Assembly (NCBI RefSeq): GCF_900291975.1
Contig: NZ_OMPN01000001.1
Location: 3,148,688-3,212,687, forward strand
Direction of reading: 5' to 3'
Length of the DNA stretch: 64,000 nucleotides
Source of the DNA: Agathobaculum massiliense
Lineage (GTDB): Bacteria > Bacillota > Clostridia > Oscillospirales > Butyricicoccaceae
Each line of letters opens with the position of its first letter. Position 1 is the stretch's first letter. Below are positions 7,488 through 16,006 of this stretch, piece after piece. Position numbers and translations under genes: made by a program. Below the pieces are notes generated by a model. That model was given only the letters and a program-made list of their open reading frames with translations. It did not search any database and was not told where the DNA came from.

Positions 7488-8231
7488 TTGCTTTGGAGTG
7501 CTCTGCGCAGGGGGGACCTGCAGACCGCAATCATCACGCTTGCGTTGTCGCTCCCTGCGGTCGTTTTATGCCTCACCGTGCATGAGGCCGCGCATGGAGG
7601 AATGGCCTATCTGCTGGGCGATCGCACGGCGCGCGATTCCGGCCGCGTCACGCTTTCCCCTTTAGCGCATATTGATCCGGTCGGTTTTTTATGCCTGCTG
7701 GTGTTCGGATTTGGCTGGGCGCGGCCTGTGCCGGTCAATATATCGAACTTCAAAAATAGAAAAGCGGGTATGGCGCTGACTGCCGCTGCAGGTCCCGCAG
7801 CCAATTTCATCACGGCGTTTTTGGCGTTTGCGGGTTATCTGGCGATCGGGGTTTACCTGCTGGGAACGCAGGTTTTCTCGTTTGGCGTAGGCGGTGTTTA
7901 CCTCCTGATGTCTCTTTTGACATCTGGACAGATCGCCGCGAACGGCATCGCGGTATTTCTGCTTGTGCTGATGATCTTTTTGGGCTATACGGCGGTTTTG
8001 TCCGTGGGTCTCGGGGTATTCAACCTTATCCCTGTTCATCCGCTGGACGGGTCGCGCGTGGTTGACGCGTTCCTGCCGTTCTCCTGGTCGCTCAAGCTGC
8101 AAAAATACCAGGGTGTGATCCTGCTCCTGTTTGTTGCGGCAATCTGGTTCGGCTGGCTGGACGGGCTGATGCTGATGGCGGACAGTGCGGCCATCAACCT
8201 GGCGGCACGGTTTGTCGGACTGTTTTTATAG
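7488..8231 (+). CDS. Site-2 protease-family (M50) membrane metalloprotease
   Basis: A 247-residue polytopic membrane protein. The zinc-binding HExxH-type motif is HEAAH at about residues 29-33, inside the first hydrophobic segment. The third ligand motif is NLIPVHPLDGSRV near residue 180. Together these define group III site-2 proteases (YwhC-like), which lack PDZ domains and cut peptide bonds within or near the membrane. Substrate is unknown. It starts with TTG at 7488, preceded by GGAGGAG with short spacing. The gene immediately precedes scpA, an arrangement seen in other Firmicutes. Confidence 0.88.
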   Translation: MLWSALRRGDLQTAIITLALSLPAVVLCLTVHEAAHGGMAYLLGDRTARDSGRVTLSPLAHIDPVGFLCLLVFGFGWARPVPVNISNFKNRKAGMALTAAAGPAANFITAFLAFAGYLAIGVYLLGTQVFSFGVGGVYLLMSLLTSGQIAANGIAVFLLVLMIFLGYTAVLSVGLGVFNLIPVHPLDGSRVVDAFLPFSWSLKLQKYQGVILLLFVAAIWFGWLDGLMLMADSAAINLAARFVGLFL

Positions 8232-8243
8232 CAGGATGCTGTC

Positions 8244-8963
8244 ATGGATTTTCATTTGGAGAATTTTGATGGCCCGCTCGATTTATTGCTGCATCTGATC
8301 GCCAAAAACAAGGTCAGCATTTACGACATCCCGATCGCGGTGATACTCGATCAGTATATGGAAGTCCTGCATGCGGCCGAGGCGATGGACCTTGACATCG
8401 CGGGGGATTTCGTGGCGATGGCGGCGCAGCTTGTTTACATCAAGTCGAAGATGCTGCTGCCGCGCCATGAGGAGGACGAGGAGGACGATCCCCGTGCCGG
8501 ACTGGTTGAGATGCTGCTGGAATACCAGCGCCTAAAAGAAATCACGCCGTATTTCCGCGAAAAAGGGGAGCTCGGGCGGGATATCTTCGTCAAACCGCCG
8601 GAAAACCTGGGGGAAGCGCCGAAAGAATACCGCCAGTCGGTCAACGATCTGGTTCGGGCGGCTAACAATATGCTGCGCAAGGCCCAGCGGCGGATACCGC
8701 CGCCGGCGAGCGCATTCTCCGGCATTGTCGGGCGGGAGCCTGTGCCGGTCGAAACGCGGATTACCGCGATCCTCCGGCGGTTTATCCGGTCGGTCCGCGT
8801 GCCGTTTCGAAGGCTGTTTGACGACGCGAAAAACCGTTCAGAGATCGTCGCGACCTTTCTGGCGGTGCTTGAGCTGTCCAAGACCCGCCGTATCCTGCTG
8901 GAAGGCGACGGAGAGGATATGGAGTTGACGCTTACAAACGATAAAGGAGAGAGTAACGTCTGA
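8244..8963 (+). CDS. scpA: Segregation and condensation protein A
   Basis: A 239-residue kleisin subunit of the SMC-ScpAB condensin complex, acting on the nucleoid to compact and segregate sister chromosomes. The start (FHLENFDGPLDLLLHLI) is the near-invariant N-terminal helix that contacts the SMC neck. The C-terminal winged helix (EIVATFLAVLELSKTRRI) binds the SMC head. An acidic linker (EEDEEDDP) lies near residue 75. Its stop overlaps the scpB start (TGATG), and pairing with scpB makes the call secure. Confidence 0.95.
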   Translation: MDFHLENFDGPLDLLLHLIAKNKVSIYDIPIAVILDQYMEVLHAAEAMDLDIAGDFVAMAAQLVYIKSKMLLPRHEEDEEDDPRAGLVEMLLEYQRLKEITPYFREKGELGRDIFVKPPENLGEAPKEYRQSVNDLVRAANNMLRKAQRRIPPPASAFSGIVGREPVPVETRITAILRRFIRSVRVPFRRLFDDAKNRSEIVATFLAVLELSKTRRILLEGDGEDMELTLTNDKGESNV

Positions 8964-9583
8964 TGACCGAACTCGAAGCCGGCCTGGAGGCTGTGCTGTT
9001 CGCCGCAGGGGACGCTGTACCGGTCGACCGGCTGGCCGCAGCGCTGGAAGCGCCGCGAGGCGCGGTGCTTGAGGCCGCCGCAGCGCTGGAAAACCTATAT
9101 GATTTTGAAAACAGGGGTCTGATGCTGCTGCGGCTGGAGGACAAGCTACAGCTCTGTTCGCGTCCGCTGTATGCGGACGCGGCCCGTCGGGTGACCGAAT
9201 CGCGCAAGCCGCCGTCCCTGTCTCCGGCCGCGCTGGAGGTGCTGACGATCGTCGCGTACCGCCAGCCGGTGACAAGGGCGTTCATCGACCAGCTGCGCGG
9301 CGTGGATTCGGGCGGCACCGTTGCAGGGCTGGCAGAAAAGGGCCTGATCGAAGAAGCCGGACGCATGGATGTACCCGGCCGGCCGATCCTTTATCGCACG
9401 ACCGAGATATTCCTGCGGACGTTCGCGCTCAGTAGCCTGAGCGAGCTGCCCGCGCTGCCATCGCTTGAGGAAAACGAACAAATGGAGCTGGATTTGGACG
9501 GGCGGCAGCCTGAGGCCGCGTTGGAGGGACAACTGCAGATAGAGTCCCCGCCCACGCGGGCGTGGCCGGAGGAAACGGAGTGA
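8963..9583 (+). CDS. scpB: Segregation and condensation protein B
   Basis: A 206-residue ScpB with two winged-helix domains. The N-terminal one opens LEAGLEAVLFAAGDAVPVDRLA; the second contains LSPAALEVLTIVAYRQPVTRAFIDQLRGVDS, the ScpB hallmark. ScpB dimers bind the ScpA kleisin and regulate SMC ATPase activity. The C-terminal about 35 residues form a low-complexity acidic tail (EENEQMELDLDG) of a kind often seen in clostridial ScpB. Overlaps scpA by one base. Confidence 0.95.
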   Translation: MTELEAGLEAVLFAAGDAVPVDRLAAALEAPRGAVLEAAAALENLYDFENRGLMLLRLEDKLQLCSRPLYADAARRVTESRKPPSLSPAALEVLTIVAYRQPVTRAFIDQLRGVDSGGTVAGLAEKGLIEEAGRMDVPGRPILYRTTEIFLRTFALSSLSELPALPSLEENEQMELDLDGRQPEAALEGQLQIESPPTRAWPEETE

Positions 9584-9590
9584 AGCGAAT

Positions 9591-10235
9591 ATGACGGCTC
9601 TGCTTTGGATTTTGGCGGTGCTGCTGGGGCTACTCCTGTTGATGCTGGCCGTCTGTCTCCTCCTGCTCTGTGTCCGCACAGGGATAGAGGCCGTGGGCGT
9701 GAACGGGGAGGTCAGCGTAGAAATCCGGTACGGGCCGGCGCGTATCCCAGTCTGGCCGCCGCCGAAGCGAGAGGAAGCGCCGCCGCAGACTGCCGCGGCG
9801 CCGGCAAAACGCAAAAAAAGGCGGAAAAAATCCAAATACCGGTATTCTTTTCAGCGTGAGGAACTGGATATCGGGGAGCTGGCCGGACTGACCTTGACGC
9901 TGCTGAGCGAAATGGCGGATACGCTCCGCATCAGCCGGCTGCGCGTGCGGGTGCGGATTGGCACGGACGACGCGGCAAAAACCGGACTTCTTTTGGGGCA
10001 GTCCGCAGCGTTGACCGGCATGATTGTACCGTTTTTGGAGAATACTTTTGAAATGAAAGCGTATCACGTCGATGTGGACGCGGATTTTGAGGCAGACCAT
10101 ACGGAATGGGCGTTTACCGTGTTTTGTTCCATGCGGCCGCTGCGCCTGTTGCTCGTGCTGTTGCGGCACGCAGGGGAACTTTTCCGTCTGTATAAACGAT
10201 TGATAAAGAAAGAAGAGGCGATAACAAATGAGTGA
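9591..10235 (+). CDS. DUF2953 membrane-anchored protein
   Basis: A 214-residue protein with one strong N-terminal membrane segment (residues about 4-28), a Pro/Lys-rich linker near residue 60-80 and a soluble domain with the DUF2953 pattern (TGLLLGQSAALTGMI, then a DFEADHTEWAF strand). DUF2953 genes typically sit just upstream of ytfJ/gerW in spore formers, as here, and overlap it by 8 nt. That supports a role in the sporulation programme, but the molecular function is unknown. Confidence 0.75.
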   Translation: MTALLWILAVLLGLLLLMLAVCLLLLCVRTGIEAVGVNGEVSVEIRYGPARIPVWPPPKREEAPPQTAAAPAKRKKRRKKSKYRYSFQREELDIGELAGLTLTLLSEMADTLRISRLRVRVRIGTDDAAKTGLLLGQSAALTGMIVPFLENTFEMKAYHVDVDADFEADHTEWAFTVFCSMRPLRLLLVLLRHAGELFRLYKRLIKKEEAITNE

Positions 10236-10659
10236 GCATCCTATCAGCAACCTGATGACCGAGACCATGGCGAAAATAAAGGAAATGGTGGATGTCAATA
10301 CCATTATTGGCACGCCGATTACCACGGCGGACGGCACGACCGTGATTCCGGTCTCCAAGGTCACGTTCGGCTTTGCATCCGGCGGCAGCGATTTTGCGCC
10401 CAAGCATATGCCGCAGGGCGCACCGCTGGCCTTTGGCGGCGGCGGCGGCGCGGGCGTGACGGTATCGCCCGTTTGCTTCCTGATTATCGGCACGGACGGC
10501 AGCTCCAATATTCTCGGCGTGAACGCGCAGGCCTCGACAACGGTCGACCGCCTGGTCGAAATGATCCCGGGTGCGATTAACAAGGTTTCCAGCTTTGTGG
10601 AGGGCTACAAAGGAAAGGCAGGGCCAAATATGGACCGAACGGCCGAAGCTGACGAATAA
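10228..10659 (+). CDS. ytfJ: GerW/YtfJ-family spore protein
   Basis: A 143-residue protein of the YtfJ/GerW family. In Bacillus the family member is a forespore protein needed for proper germination, acting near the inner spore membrane. Diagnostic features are the NTIIGTPI segment, TTVIPVSKVTFGFASGG, a Gly-rich turn (GGGGGAG) and the VSPVCFLII strand. It overlaps the DUF2953 gene and ends before a hairpin terminator. The start follows AAGAAGAGG spacing appropriate for the ATG at 10228. Confidence 0.9.
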   Translation: MSEHPISNLMTETMAKIKEMVDVNTIIGTPITTADGTTVIPVSKVTFGFASGGSDFAPKHMPQGAPLAFGGGGGAGVTVSPVCFLIIGTDGSSNILGVNAQASTTVDRLVEMIPGAINKVSSFVEGYKGKAGPNMDRTAEADE

Positions 10660-10674
10660 TGCCGCATTTCCCGC

Positions 10675-10707
10675 AAAACCTACTCACACGAATGCTGAGT
10701 AGGTTTT
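10675..10707 (+). terminator. Hairpin terminator after ytfJ
   Basis: A 12-bp perfect stem, AAAACCTACTCA / TGAGTAGGTTTT, with a 9-nt loop followed by a GTTTT tract. It separates ytfJ from the downstream carboxypeptidase gene, though partial read-through is likely because the next ribosome site starts only about 10 bp later. Confidence 0.75.
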
Positions 10708-10731
10708 GTTTTGCAGGGGAGATGTGCGAAC

Positions 10732-11823
10732 ATGAAGAAACTGTGGTGCGGGATACTGCTCTGTTTGCTGCTGCTGCCCGATTCGCGGGCGCTCAGCGCG
10801 CAGAGCGCGGTTGTGATGGACGCGGATACCGGCGAGGTGCTGCTGGAACAGAATGGCGACGCACGCCTGCCAATGGCGTCCACAACAAAGATCATGACCG
10901 CCCTTGTCGCATTGGGCGAGGGCAATCTGGATCGGGAATACACGGTGAAAAAGGAATATACCCGAGTCGAAGGCTCGTCTATGTACCTGCAGGAAGGGGA
11001 AAAGCTGACCCTGCGGGATACGCTGTACGGGCTGATGCTGGAATCCGGCAATGACGCGGCGGTGGCAATCGCTGGCGAATGCGGCGGATTTGATGTGTTT
11101 ATAGAAAAAATGAATGCAAAGGCGGCCGAGCTTGGCTTGACGGATACGCATTTCGACAATCCCAACGGCCTTTCCAGCGAAACGCATTATACAACCGCCC
11201 ATGAGCTGGCACAGATCACGGCCGCCGCCCTGCGCGATCCTGTGTTCCGCCAGATCGTATCGACCCAGAGCTATACGGTGGGACAGCGCACGCTGAGCAA
11301 CCATAACCGCCTGCTCAGCATGTATGAAGGCGCGATCGGCGTCAAAACAGGCTACACCAAGGCGGCGGGGCGCTGTCTGGTGTCCGCGGCGGAGCGCAAC
11401 GGACGCACCCTGATCGCGGTTACCCTGAATGACCCAAACGACTGGAACGATCATATGGAGCTGCTCGACGCAGGCTTTGCCCAATATGAGGAGATCACGC
11501 TCCATGAGGCGGGGGAGGAGGTCGCGGTGCAGCGCGTTTTTGGCGGGGATGCGGATACGGTTCCGCTCGTTGCGCAGCATACGCTGACAGCCCATGTCAC
11601 GTCGGAGGAAAAGGACCGGATTGAAACCGTGCGGTACGGTGATAAAATCTGCTATGCGCCGGTGGTCAAAAGCGCGGCGGCGGGACAGATAGAATACCGG
11701 ATCGGCGACAAGGTGCTGGCAAAGGATACGCTGCTGTACGGCAGCGCCTCTATACTGGCGCCGGAGGAAAAGAGCCTGACCGAACGGATACTCGACCGGA
11801 TATTCGGTGAAAAGGATCAATGA
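10732..11823 (+). CDS. D-alanyl-D-alanine carboxypeptidase (S11, DacF/DacA type)
   Basis: A 363-residue low-molecular-weight penicillin-binding protein. It has an N-terminal signal peptide (KKLWCGILLCLLLLPDSRALSA). The three S11 catalytic motifs are present: S-x-x-K in MASTTKIMTA, S-G-N in LESGNDAAVAIA and K-T-G in GVKTGYTKAAG. A C-terminal beta domain starts near residue 275. It trims the terminal D-Ala from peptidoglycan stem peptides outside the membrane. Linkage to ytfJ and other spore genes suggests a DacF-like role in cortex synthesis. I start at the ATG at 10732; an in-frame ATG at 10711 would put a Cys-containing extension before the signal peptide and has no good ribosome site. Confidence 0.92.
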   Translation: MKKLWCGILLCLLLLPDSRALSAQSAVVMDADTGEVLLEQNGDARLPMASTTKIMTALVALGEGNLDREYTVKKEYTRVEGSSMYLQEGEKLTLRDTLYGLMLESGNDAAVAIAGECGGFDVFIEKMNAKAAELGLTDTHFDNPNGLSSETHYTTAHELAQITAAALRDPVFRQIVSTQSYTVGQRTLSNHNRLLSMYEGAIGVKTGYTKAAGRCLVSAAERNGRTLIAVTLNDPNDWNDHMELLDAGFAQYEEITLHEAGEEVAVQRVFGGDADTVPLVAQHTLTAHVTSEEKDRIETVRYGDKICYAPVVKSAAAGQIEYRIGDKVLAKDTLLYGSASILAPEEKSLTERILDRIFGEKDQ

Positions 11824-11841
11824 CAGCATAGGAGGACAACT

Positions 11842-12567
11842 GTGGAGGAGAGACTGCAGAAAATTTTGGCGCAGGCCGGACTTTGCTCGCGCCGCGAAGC
11901 GGAAACATGGATACTGGACGGACGGGTGACGGTAAACGGCCGTGCGGCGTCGCTGGGCGATCGGGCGGATATCCGGCGCGACCGGATCCAGGCGGATGGC
12001 AAGCCGGTCGGCCTTTCGGAGGAGAAAAAATACCTGATGCTGTACAAGCCGCGCGGCTATGTAACAACGCTCAAGGACGAGCGGGGCCGCAGGACCGTGG
12101 CCGATCTGACCCAGGGCTGCGGCGTGCGCGTGGTACCGGTCGGCCGGCTGGATTACAATTCGGAGGGGCTGCTGCTGCTCACCAACGACGGGACGCTGGT
12201 CAACGCGCTGACGCATCCGCGGCACGAGATCGAAAAGCACTACGAGGTGCGCGTGCGCGGCCGGCTGGATAACATCCCGCGCCTGGAAGAGCCGATGGAG
12301 ATAGACGGGTATGCAATCCGGCCCGCGCGGGTCGTCATTCTGGAGCAAGACAGCGAAAGCGCGAAGCTGCGGCTTACGATCCATGAGGGGCGCAACCGCC
12401 AGATCCGGAAAATGTGCGAGCAGTGCGGTCTGGAGGTGCGCAGGCTGAAACGGGTAGCGGTGGGCGAGCTGCCGCTCGATCCGGCGCTCAAGGCAGGGGC
12501 GTGGCGTGAACTGACGCCGGAGGAGGTCGCCTATTTGCGGGGGGTGGGTGCGATTTTGCAGGATTGA
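11842..12567 (+). CDS. rluB: 23S rRNA/16S-type pseudouridine synthase, RluB/RsuA family
   Basis: A 241-residue pseudouridine synthase. An N-terminal S4 RNA-binding domain (RLQKILAQAGLCSRREAE, DGRVTVNG) precedes the RsuA/RluB catalytic domain. That domain has the motif VGRLDYNSEGLLLLTNDG containing the catalytic Asp, and HEGRNRQIRKM. The enzyme isomerises a uridine of rRNA; RluB (23S position 2605 in E. coli numbering) is the usual assignment in Firmicutes, but RsuA/RluE are not excluded. Starts with GTG at 11842, preceded by AGGAGG. Confidence 0.92.
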   Translation: MEERLQKILAQAGLCSRREAETWILDGRVTVNGRAASLGDRADIRRDRIQADGKPVGLSEEKKYLMLYKPRGYVTTLKDERGRRTVADLTQGCGVRVVPVGRLDYNSEGLLLLTNDGTLVNALTHPRHEIEKHYEVRVRGRLDNIPRLEEPMEIDGYAIRPARVVILEQDSESAKLRLTIHEGRNRQIRKMCEQCGLEVRRLKRVAVGELPLDPALKAGAWRELTPEEVAYLRGVGAILQD

Positions 12568-12647
12568 TGCAAAATATCTTGCATTTCTGCGGCAAACCGC
12601 TTACAATAATAACGGCAAAAGCAGGCGATAATGCAGGAGTGAATGTC

Positions 12648-13517
12648 ATGAACGATCTGATCAACAAGATTCAAAATGAATTACCGGATTTTTCCAAGGG
12701 GCAGAAGCAGATCGCGCGCTTCATCCTGGAGCACTATGACAAGGCCGCCTTTATGACAGCTAGCCGGCTCGGCGCTACCGTCGGTGTGAGCGAGTCCACC
12801 GTGGTGCGCTTCGCGACTGAGCTGGGATACGACGGCTATCCGCATCTGCAGCGCGCGCTACAGGAGATGATACGCAACAAGCTGACCTCGGTGCAGCGCA
12901 TGGAGGTTTCCAGCGACCGCATGGGCGGCCGCGACGTGCTACAGACCGTTCTTCACGCGGATATGGATATGATTCGCATGACGCTGGACGAGATCGACCG
13001 CGATGCGTTCCAAGGGGCGGTCGACGCGCTGACCGGCGCGAAACGGATCTACATTTTAGGCGTGCGCTCCGCGAGCGCGCTTGCTAATTTTGTTGGGTTT
13101 TACTTTAACCTGCTGTTTGAAAATGTCACGCTGGTCCATACCAACAGCGTCAGCGAAATATTTGAGCAGATCCTGCGGGTCGGCCCGGGGGATGTGCTGC
13201 TGGGCATCAGCTTTCCGCGCTATTCCAAGCGCACGCTCAGCGCCATGCGGTACGCGGGCGACCGCGGCGCGCGGGTGGTCGCGCTGACGGACTCGCACCT
13301 GTCGCCGCTGGCGCGGGTGGCGGATCATGTGCTGCTGGCGCGCAGCGATATGGCAAGTTTTGTCGATTCCCTAGTCGCGCCGCTGTCGGTCATCAACGCG
13401 CTGATCGTCGCGGTCGGCATGAGCCGGCGGGGGGAGATCGAGCAGACGTTCAACAGGCTGGAACGCATCTGGGAAGAATACGACGTATATGAAAAGCCGG
13501 AGGACGACGCGAATTGA
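12648..13517 (+). CDS. RpiR/MurR-family transcriptional regulator
   Basis: A 289-residue regulator. The N-terminal HTH (about residues 1-75) contains VSESTVVRFATELGYDGYPHLQ, the RpiR signature helix. The C-terminal SIS domain (about 125-265) contains RIYILGVRSASALANF and LLGISFPRYSKRT, which bind a phosphosugar effector. RpiR proteins control sugar or amino-sugar genes; the target here is not evident because neighbours are housekeeping genes. The ATG at 12648 is supported by CAGGAG; the open frame extends upstream into rluB but without a ribosome site. It overlaps the next gene by 4 nt. Confidence 0.9.
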   Translation: MNDLINKIQNELPDFSKGQKQIARFILEHYDKAAFMTASRLGATVGVSESTVVRFATELGYDGYPHLQRALQEMIRNKLTSVQRMEVSSDRMGGRDVLQTVLHADMDMIRMTLDEIDRDAFQGAVDALTGAKRIYILGVRSASALANFVGFYFNLLFENVTLVHTNSVSEIFEQILRVGPGDVLLGISFPRYSKRTLSAMRYAGDRGARVVALTDSHLSPLARVADHVLLARSDMASFVDSLVAPLSVINALIVAVGMSRRGEIEQTFNRLERIWEEYDVYEKPEDDAN

Positions 13518-14734
13518 ACATATTGGTAATCGGCGGCGGTGCGGCGGGTCTGATGGCAGCGGGTACGGCGGCTGAAAACGGCGCGCGGGTGACGCTGCTG
13601 GAAACAAATGAAAAGGTCGGCCGCAAGCTGTTCATCACGGGAAAGGGACGCTGCAATGTCTGCAATAACTGCGATATCCAGACGGTTTTGCAGAACGTTC
13701 CGGTCAACCCGCGCTTCCTGTATTCCGCGCTCGGCGGCTTTTCGCCAGAGGATGCGATGGCGTTTTTCACCTCCCACGGCGTGCCGCTCAAGACCGAACG
13801 AGGAAACCGCGTTTTTCCGGTGTCGGACAAGGCTGCGGATATTATTGACGCACTTTTTACATGGATTAAACGTGTGGGAGTTATAATAAAGCATACGGCC
13901 GCGGAGCGGCTTGTCATTGAGGGGGTCAGGCTCGCAGGCGTGCAGGCGGGCGGCGCGCTTTATCCGGCCGACCGTGTGATTGTCGCGACCGGAGGGGTAT
14001 CCTATCCGCAGACCGGTTCGACCGGGGACGGTTACCGCTTTGCAAAGCAGGCAGGGCATACGGTCGTGCCGCCCAATCCCTCGCTGGTGCCGCTGGTGAC
14101 GCCGGGCGGCTGTGAGGAGCTGATGGGGCTCAGCCTGCGCAATGTGCAGGTGACAGTGTTTGAGGACAGCAGAAGGATCTGGTCGGAATTCGGGGAGATG
14201 CTGTTTACACATTTCGGCCTGTCCGGCCCGCTGATCCTTTCCGCTTCCGCGCATATGCGGCACTTTGGCAGCAAGGGTTACCATATCGAGATCGACCTCA
14301 AGCCGGCGCTGGATGAAAAGACACTGGATAAGCGCCTGCTGTCCGATTTCGGGACACATAAAAACAGCGATTTCATCAACGCACTGGGCGGGCTGCTACC
14401 CCGCAAGCTGATTCCGGCGGTCGTGCGGCTGTCCCAGATCGACCCGCATGCCAAGGTAAACGGTATCACCAGGCAGCAGCGCGCTGCACTGCTGCATACA
14501 TTGAAGCATTTTCTGGTTGTGGTGTCCGGCAAGCGGCCGGTCGCGGAGGCAATCGTGACCTCGGGCGGCGTCTCGGTCCGTGAGGTAGACCCCAAAACCA
14601 TGGAATCCAAAAAGCTGCCCGGGCTGTATTTCGCGGGAGAGGTACTCGATGTGGACGCTTATACGGGCGGCTTCAATTTACAGATCGCGTGGTCGACCGG
14701 ACGGCTGGCCGGCCTGTCGGCGGCGCGGCAGTAG
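13514..14734 (+). CDS. NAD(P)/FAD-dependent oxidoreductase, HI0933/YhiN (BaiN/RdsA) family
   Basis: A 406-residue flavoprotein. The N-terminal dinucleotide-binding loop is ILVIGGGAAGLMAAGTAAENG. The motif NEKVGRKLFITGKGRCNVCNN is the hallmark of the HI0933 family. The C-terminal FAD motif is LYFAGEVLDVDAYTGGFNLQIAW. Named members include BaiN and RdsA, but most have no proven substrate. It starts with TTG at 13514, inside the end of the RpiR gene. It sits immediately before cmk in many clostridia, implying a conserved operon rather than a catabolic role. Confidence 0.9.
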   Translation: MNILVIGGGAAGLMAAGTAAENGARVTLLETNEKVGRKLFITGKGRCNVCNNCDIQTVLQNVPVNPRFLYSALGGFSPEDAMAFFTSHGVPLKTERGNRVFPVSDKAADIIDALFTWIKRVGVIIKHTAAERLVIEGVRLAGVQAGGALYPADRVIVATGGVSYPQTGSTGDGYRFAKQAGHTVVPPNPSLVPLVTPGGCEELMGLSLRNVQVTVFEDSRRIWSEFGEMLFTHFGLSGPLILSASAHMRHFGSKGYHIEIDLKPALDEKTLDKRLLSDFGTHKNSDFINALGGLLPRKLIPAVVRLSQIDPHAKVNGITRQQRAALLHTLKHFLVVVSGKRPVAEAIVTSGGVSVREVDPKTMESKKLPGLYFAGEVLDVDAYTGGFNLQIAWSTGRLAGLSAARQ

Positions 14735-14743
14735 GAGGGACAT

Positions 14744-15418
14744 ATGGAATACATTTCGGTTGCGATAGACGGGCCATCCGGCGCGGGGAAATCCACGGTC
14801 GCGCGGGCTGTGGCGGCGCGGATGGGATATGTCTATGTGGATACCGGCGCGATGTACCGTGCGATCGGCCTGGCCGTGTACCGCAGGGGAATCACGGGTG
14901 AGGATACGGCGGGGATCATCGCGTCCCTGCCGACGGTGGATATTTCGCTGGCTTATCAGGACGGTATGCAGCATGTGCTGCTCAACGGAGAGGACGTATC
15001 CGAAGCGATCCGCACGCCGGAAATCGCGCAATATGCGTCAAAGGTCTCGGCCGTGCCGGAGGTGCGGCGTTTTTTGCTGGATGTACAGCGGGATATGGCA
15101 AAAAACAGCAATATCCTGATGGACGGACGCGATATCGGCACGGTGATCCTGCCGGACGCACCAGTGAAAATATTCCTGACCGCCTCCGCGAAAACGCGGG
15201 CGGAGCGCCGCTACCGCGAGTTGAAGGAAAAAGGGCAGCAGGTGACGCTCGAGGGCGTACTGGCGGACATACAGGCGCGCGACCGGCAGGATACGACGCG
15301 CGCGGTCGCCCCGCTTCGTCAGGCGGACGACGCGGTCCTGCTCGACACGAGCGCGCTTGATTTGGAGCAGAGCATTGCCGCGGTTCTGCGGATAATTCGG
15401 GAAAAGACGGAGAGATAA
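14744..15418 (+). CDS. cmk: Cytidylate kinase
   Basis: A 224-residue CMP/dCMP kinase that phosphorylates CMP to CDP with ATP. It shows the P-loop GPSGAGKST at residues 10-18, the YVDTGAMYRAIGL substrate-binding segment, and the DGRDIGTVILPDA and TARAERRYREL regions of the lid. Length and order are standard. Neighbouring plsC and ispH-rpsA genes make the familiar cmk-plsC-ispH/rpsA cluster of clostridia. Confidence 0.95.
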   Translation: MEYISVAIDGPSGAGKSTVARAVAARMGYVYVDTGAMYRAIGLAVYRRGITGEDTAGIIASLPTVDISLAYQDGMQHVLLNGEDVSEAIRTPEIAQYASKVSAVPEVRRFLLDVQRDMAKNSNILMDGRDIGTVILPDAPVKIFLTASAKTRAERRYRELKEKGQQVTLEGVLADIQARDRQDTTRAVAPLRQADDAVLLDTSALDLEQSIAAVLRIIREKTER

Positions 15419-15421
15419 TAC

Positions 15422-16006
15422 ATGAAACAGAAATATCACCGCTGGTTCCAATGGTTCGCGGTTCCCTTTGTGGCGCTGGCGTTCCATATTTATTTCGGCT
15501 TTAAGGTCATCGGGCGGGAAAACATTCCGGAGGGCGGTTGTGTCGTCTGCCCGAACCATGTGCAGCTTTCCGACCCGCCATTCGCGGCGGTGGCCCTGGG
15601 GCATAGGATACCGCTGCGACTGATGGCGAAAAAGGAGCTGTTCCGCAAGCCGCTTTTTGCTTGGCTGATTGCGGCGCTCGGCGCTTTCCCGATCGACCGC
15701 GGCGGCGTAGATATCGATTCGATCAAGACCGCGCTCGGCTCGGTCCGCGCAGGGCAGAAGCTGATCATCTTCCCACAGGGTACGCGCGGCGCGTCAGAGG
15801 GAGACGCCAAAAAGGGCGCGGCAATGCTGGCGGTCAAAACGCGCGCGCCGATCCTGCCCATGTATATCTCGGAAAACAAAGGCTTCCGCTGCCGGGCAAC
15901 GGTCATAATCGGCAAGCCGTTCCTGCCGGACGGAAAGGAAAAGGATTACGGCGCGATTGCGGACGATATCCTGCACCGTATCTATGCCCTGAAAAAGCAG
16001 ATATGA
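15422..16006 (+). CDS. plsC: 1-acyl-sn-glycerol-3-phosphate acyltransferase
   Basis: A 194-residue membrane-associated acyltransferase that converts lysophosphatidic acid to phosphatidic acid. A hydrophobic N-terminal segment is followed by motif I (CPNHVQLSDPP, H-x4-D), the FRKPLFAWLIAALGAFPIDRGG region (motif II) and FPQGTRG (motif III). The CDS begins 3 bases after the cmk stop and overlaps ispH by 4 nt (ATGA). Confidence 0.92.
   Translation: MKQKYHRWFQWFAVPFVALAFHIYFGFKVIGRENIPEGGCVVCPNHVQLSDPPFAAVALGHRIPLRLMAKKELFRKPLFAWLIAALGAFPIDRGGVDIDSIKTALGSVRAGQKLIIFPQGTRGASEGDAKKGAAMLAVKTRAPILPMYISENKGFRCRATVIIGKPFLPDGKEKDYGAIADDILHRIYALKKQI

Noticed and set aside
10684..12384. Long minus-strand open frame (566 codons) opposite dacF-like and rluB
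   Set aside because: It is antisense to two clear genes with intact motifs, shows no protein-like motifs or ribosome site, and long antisense frames are expected in GC-rich coding DNA.
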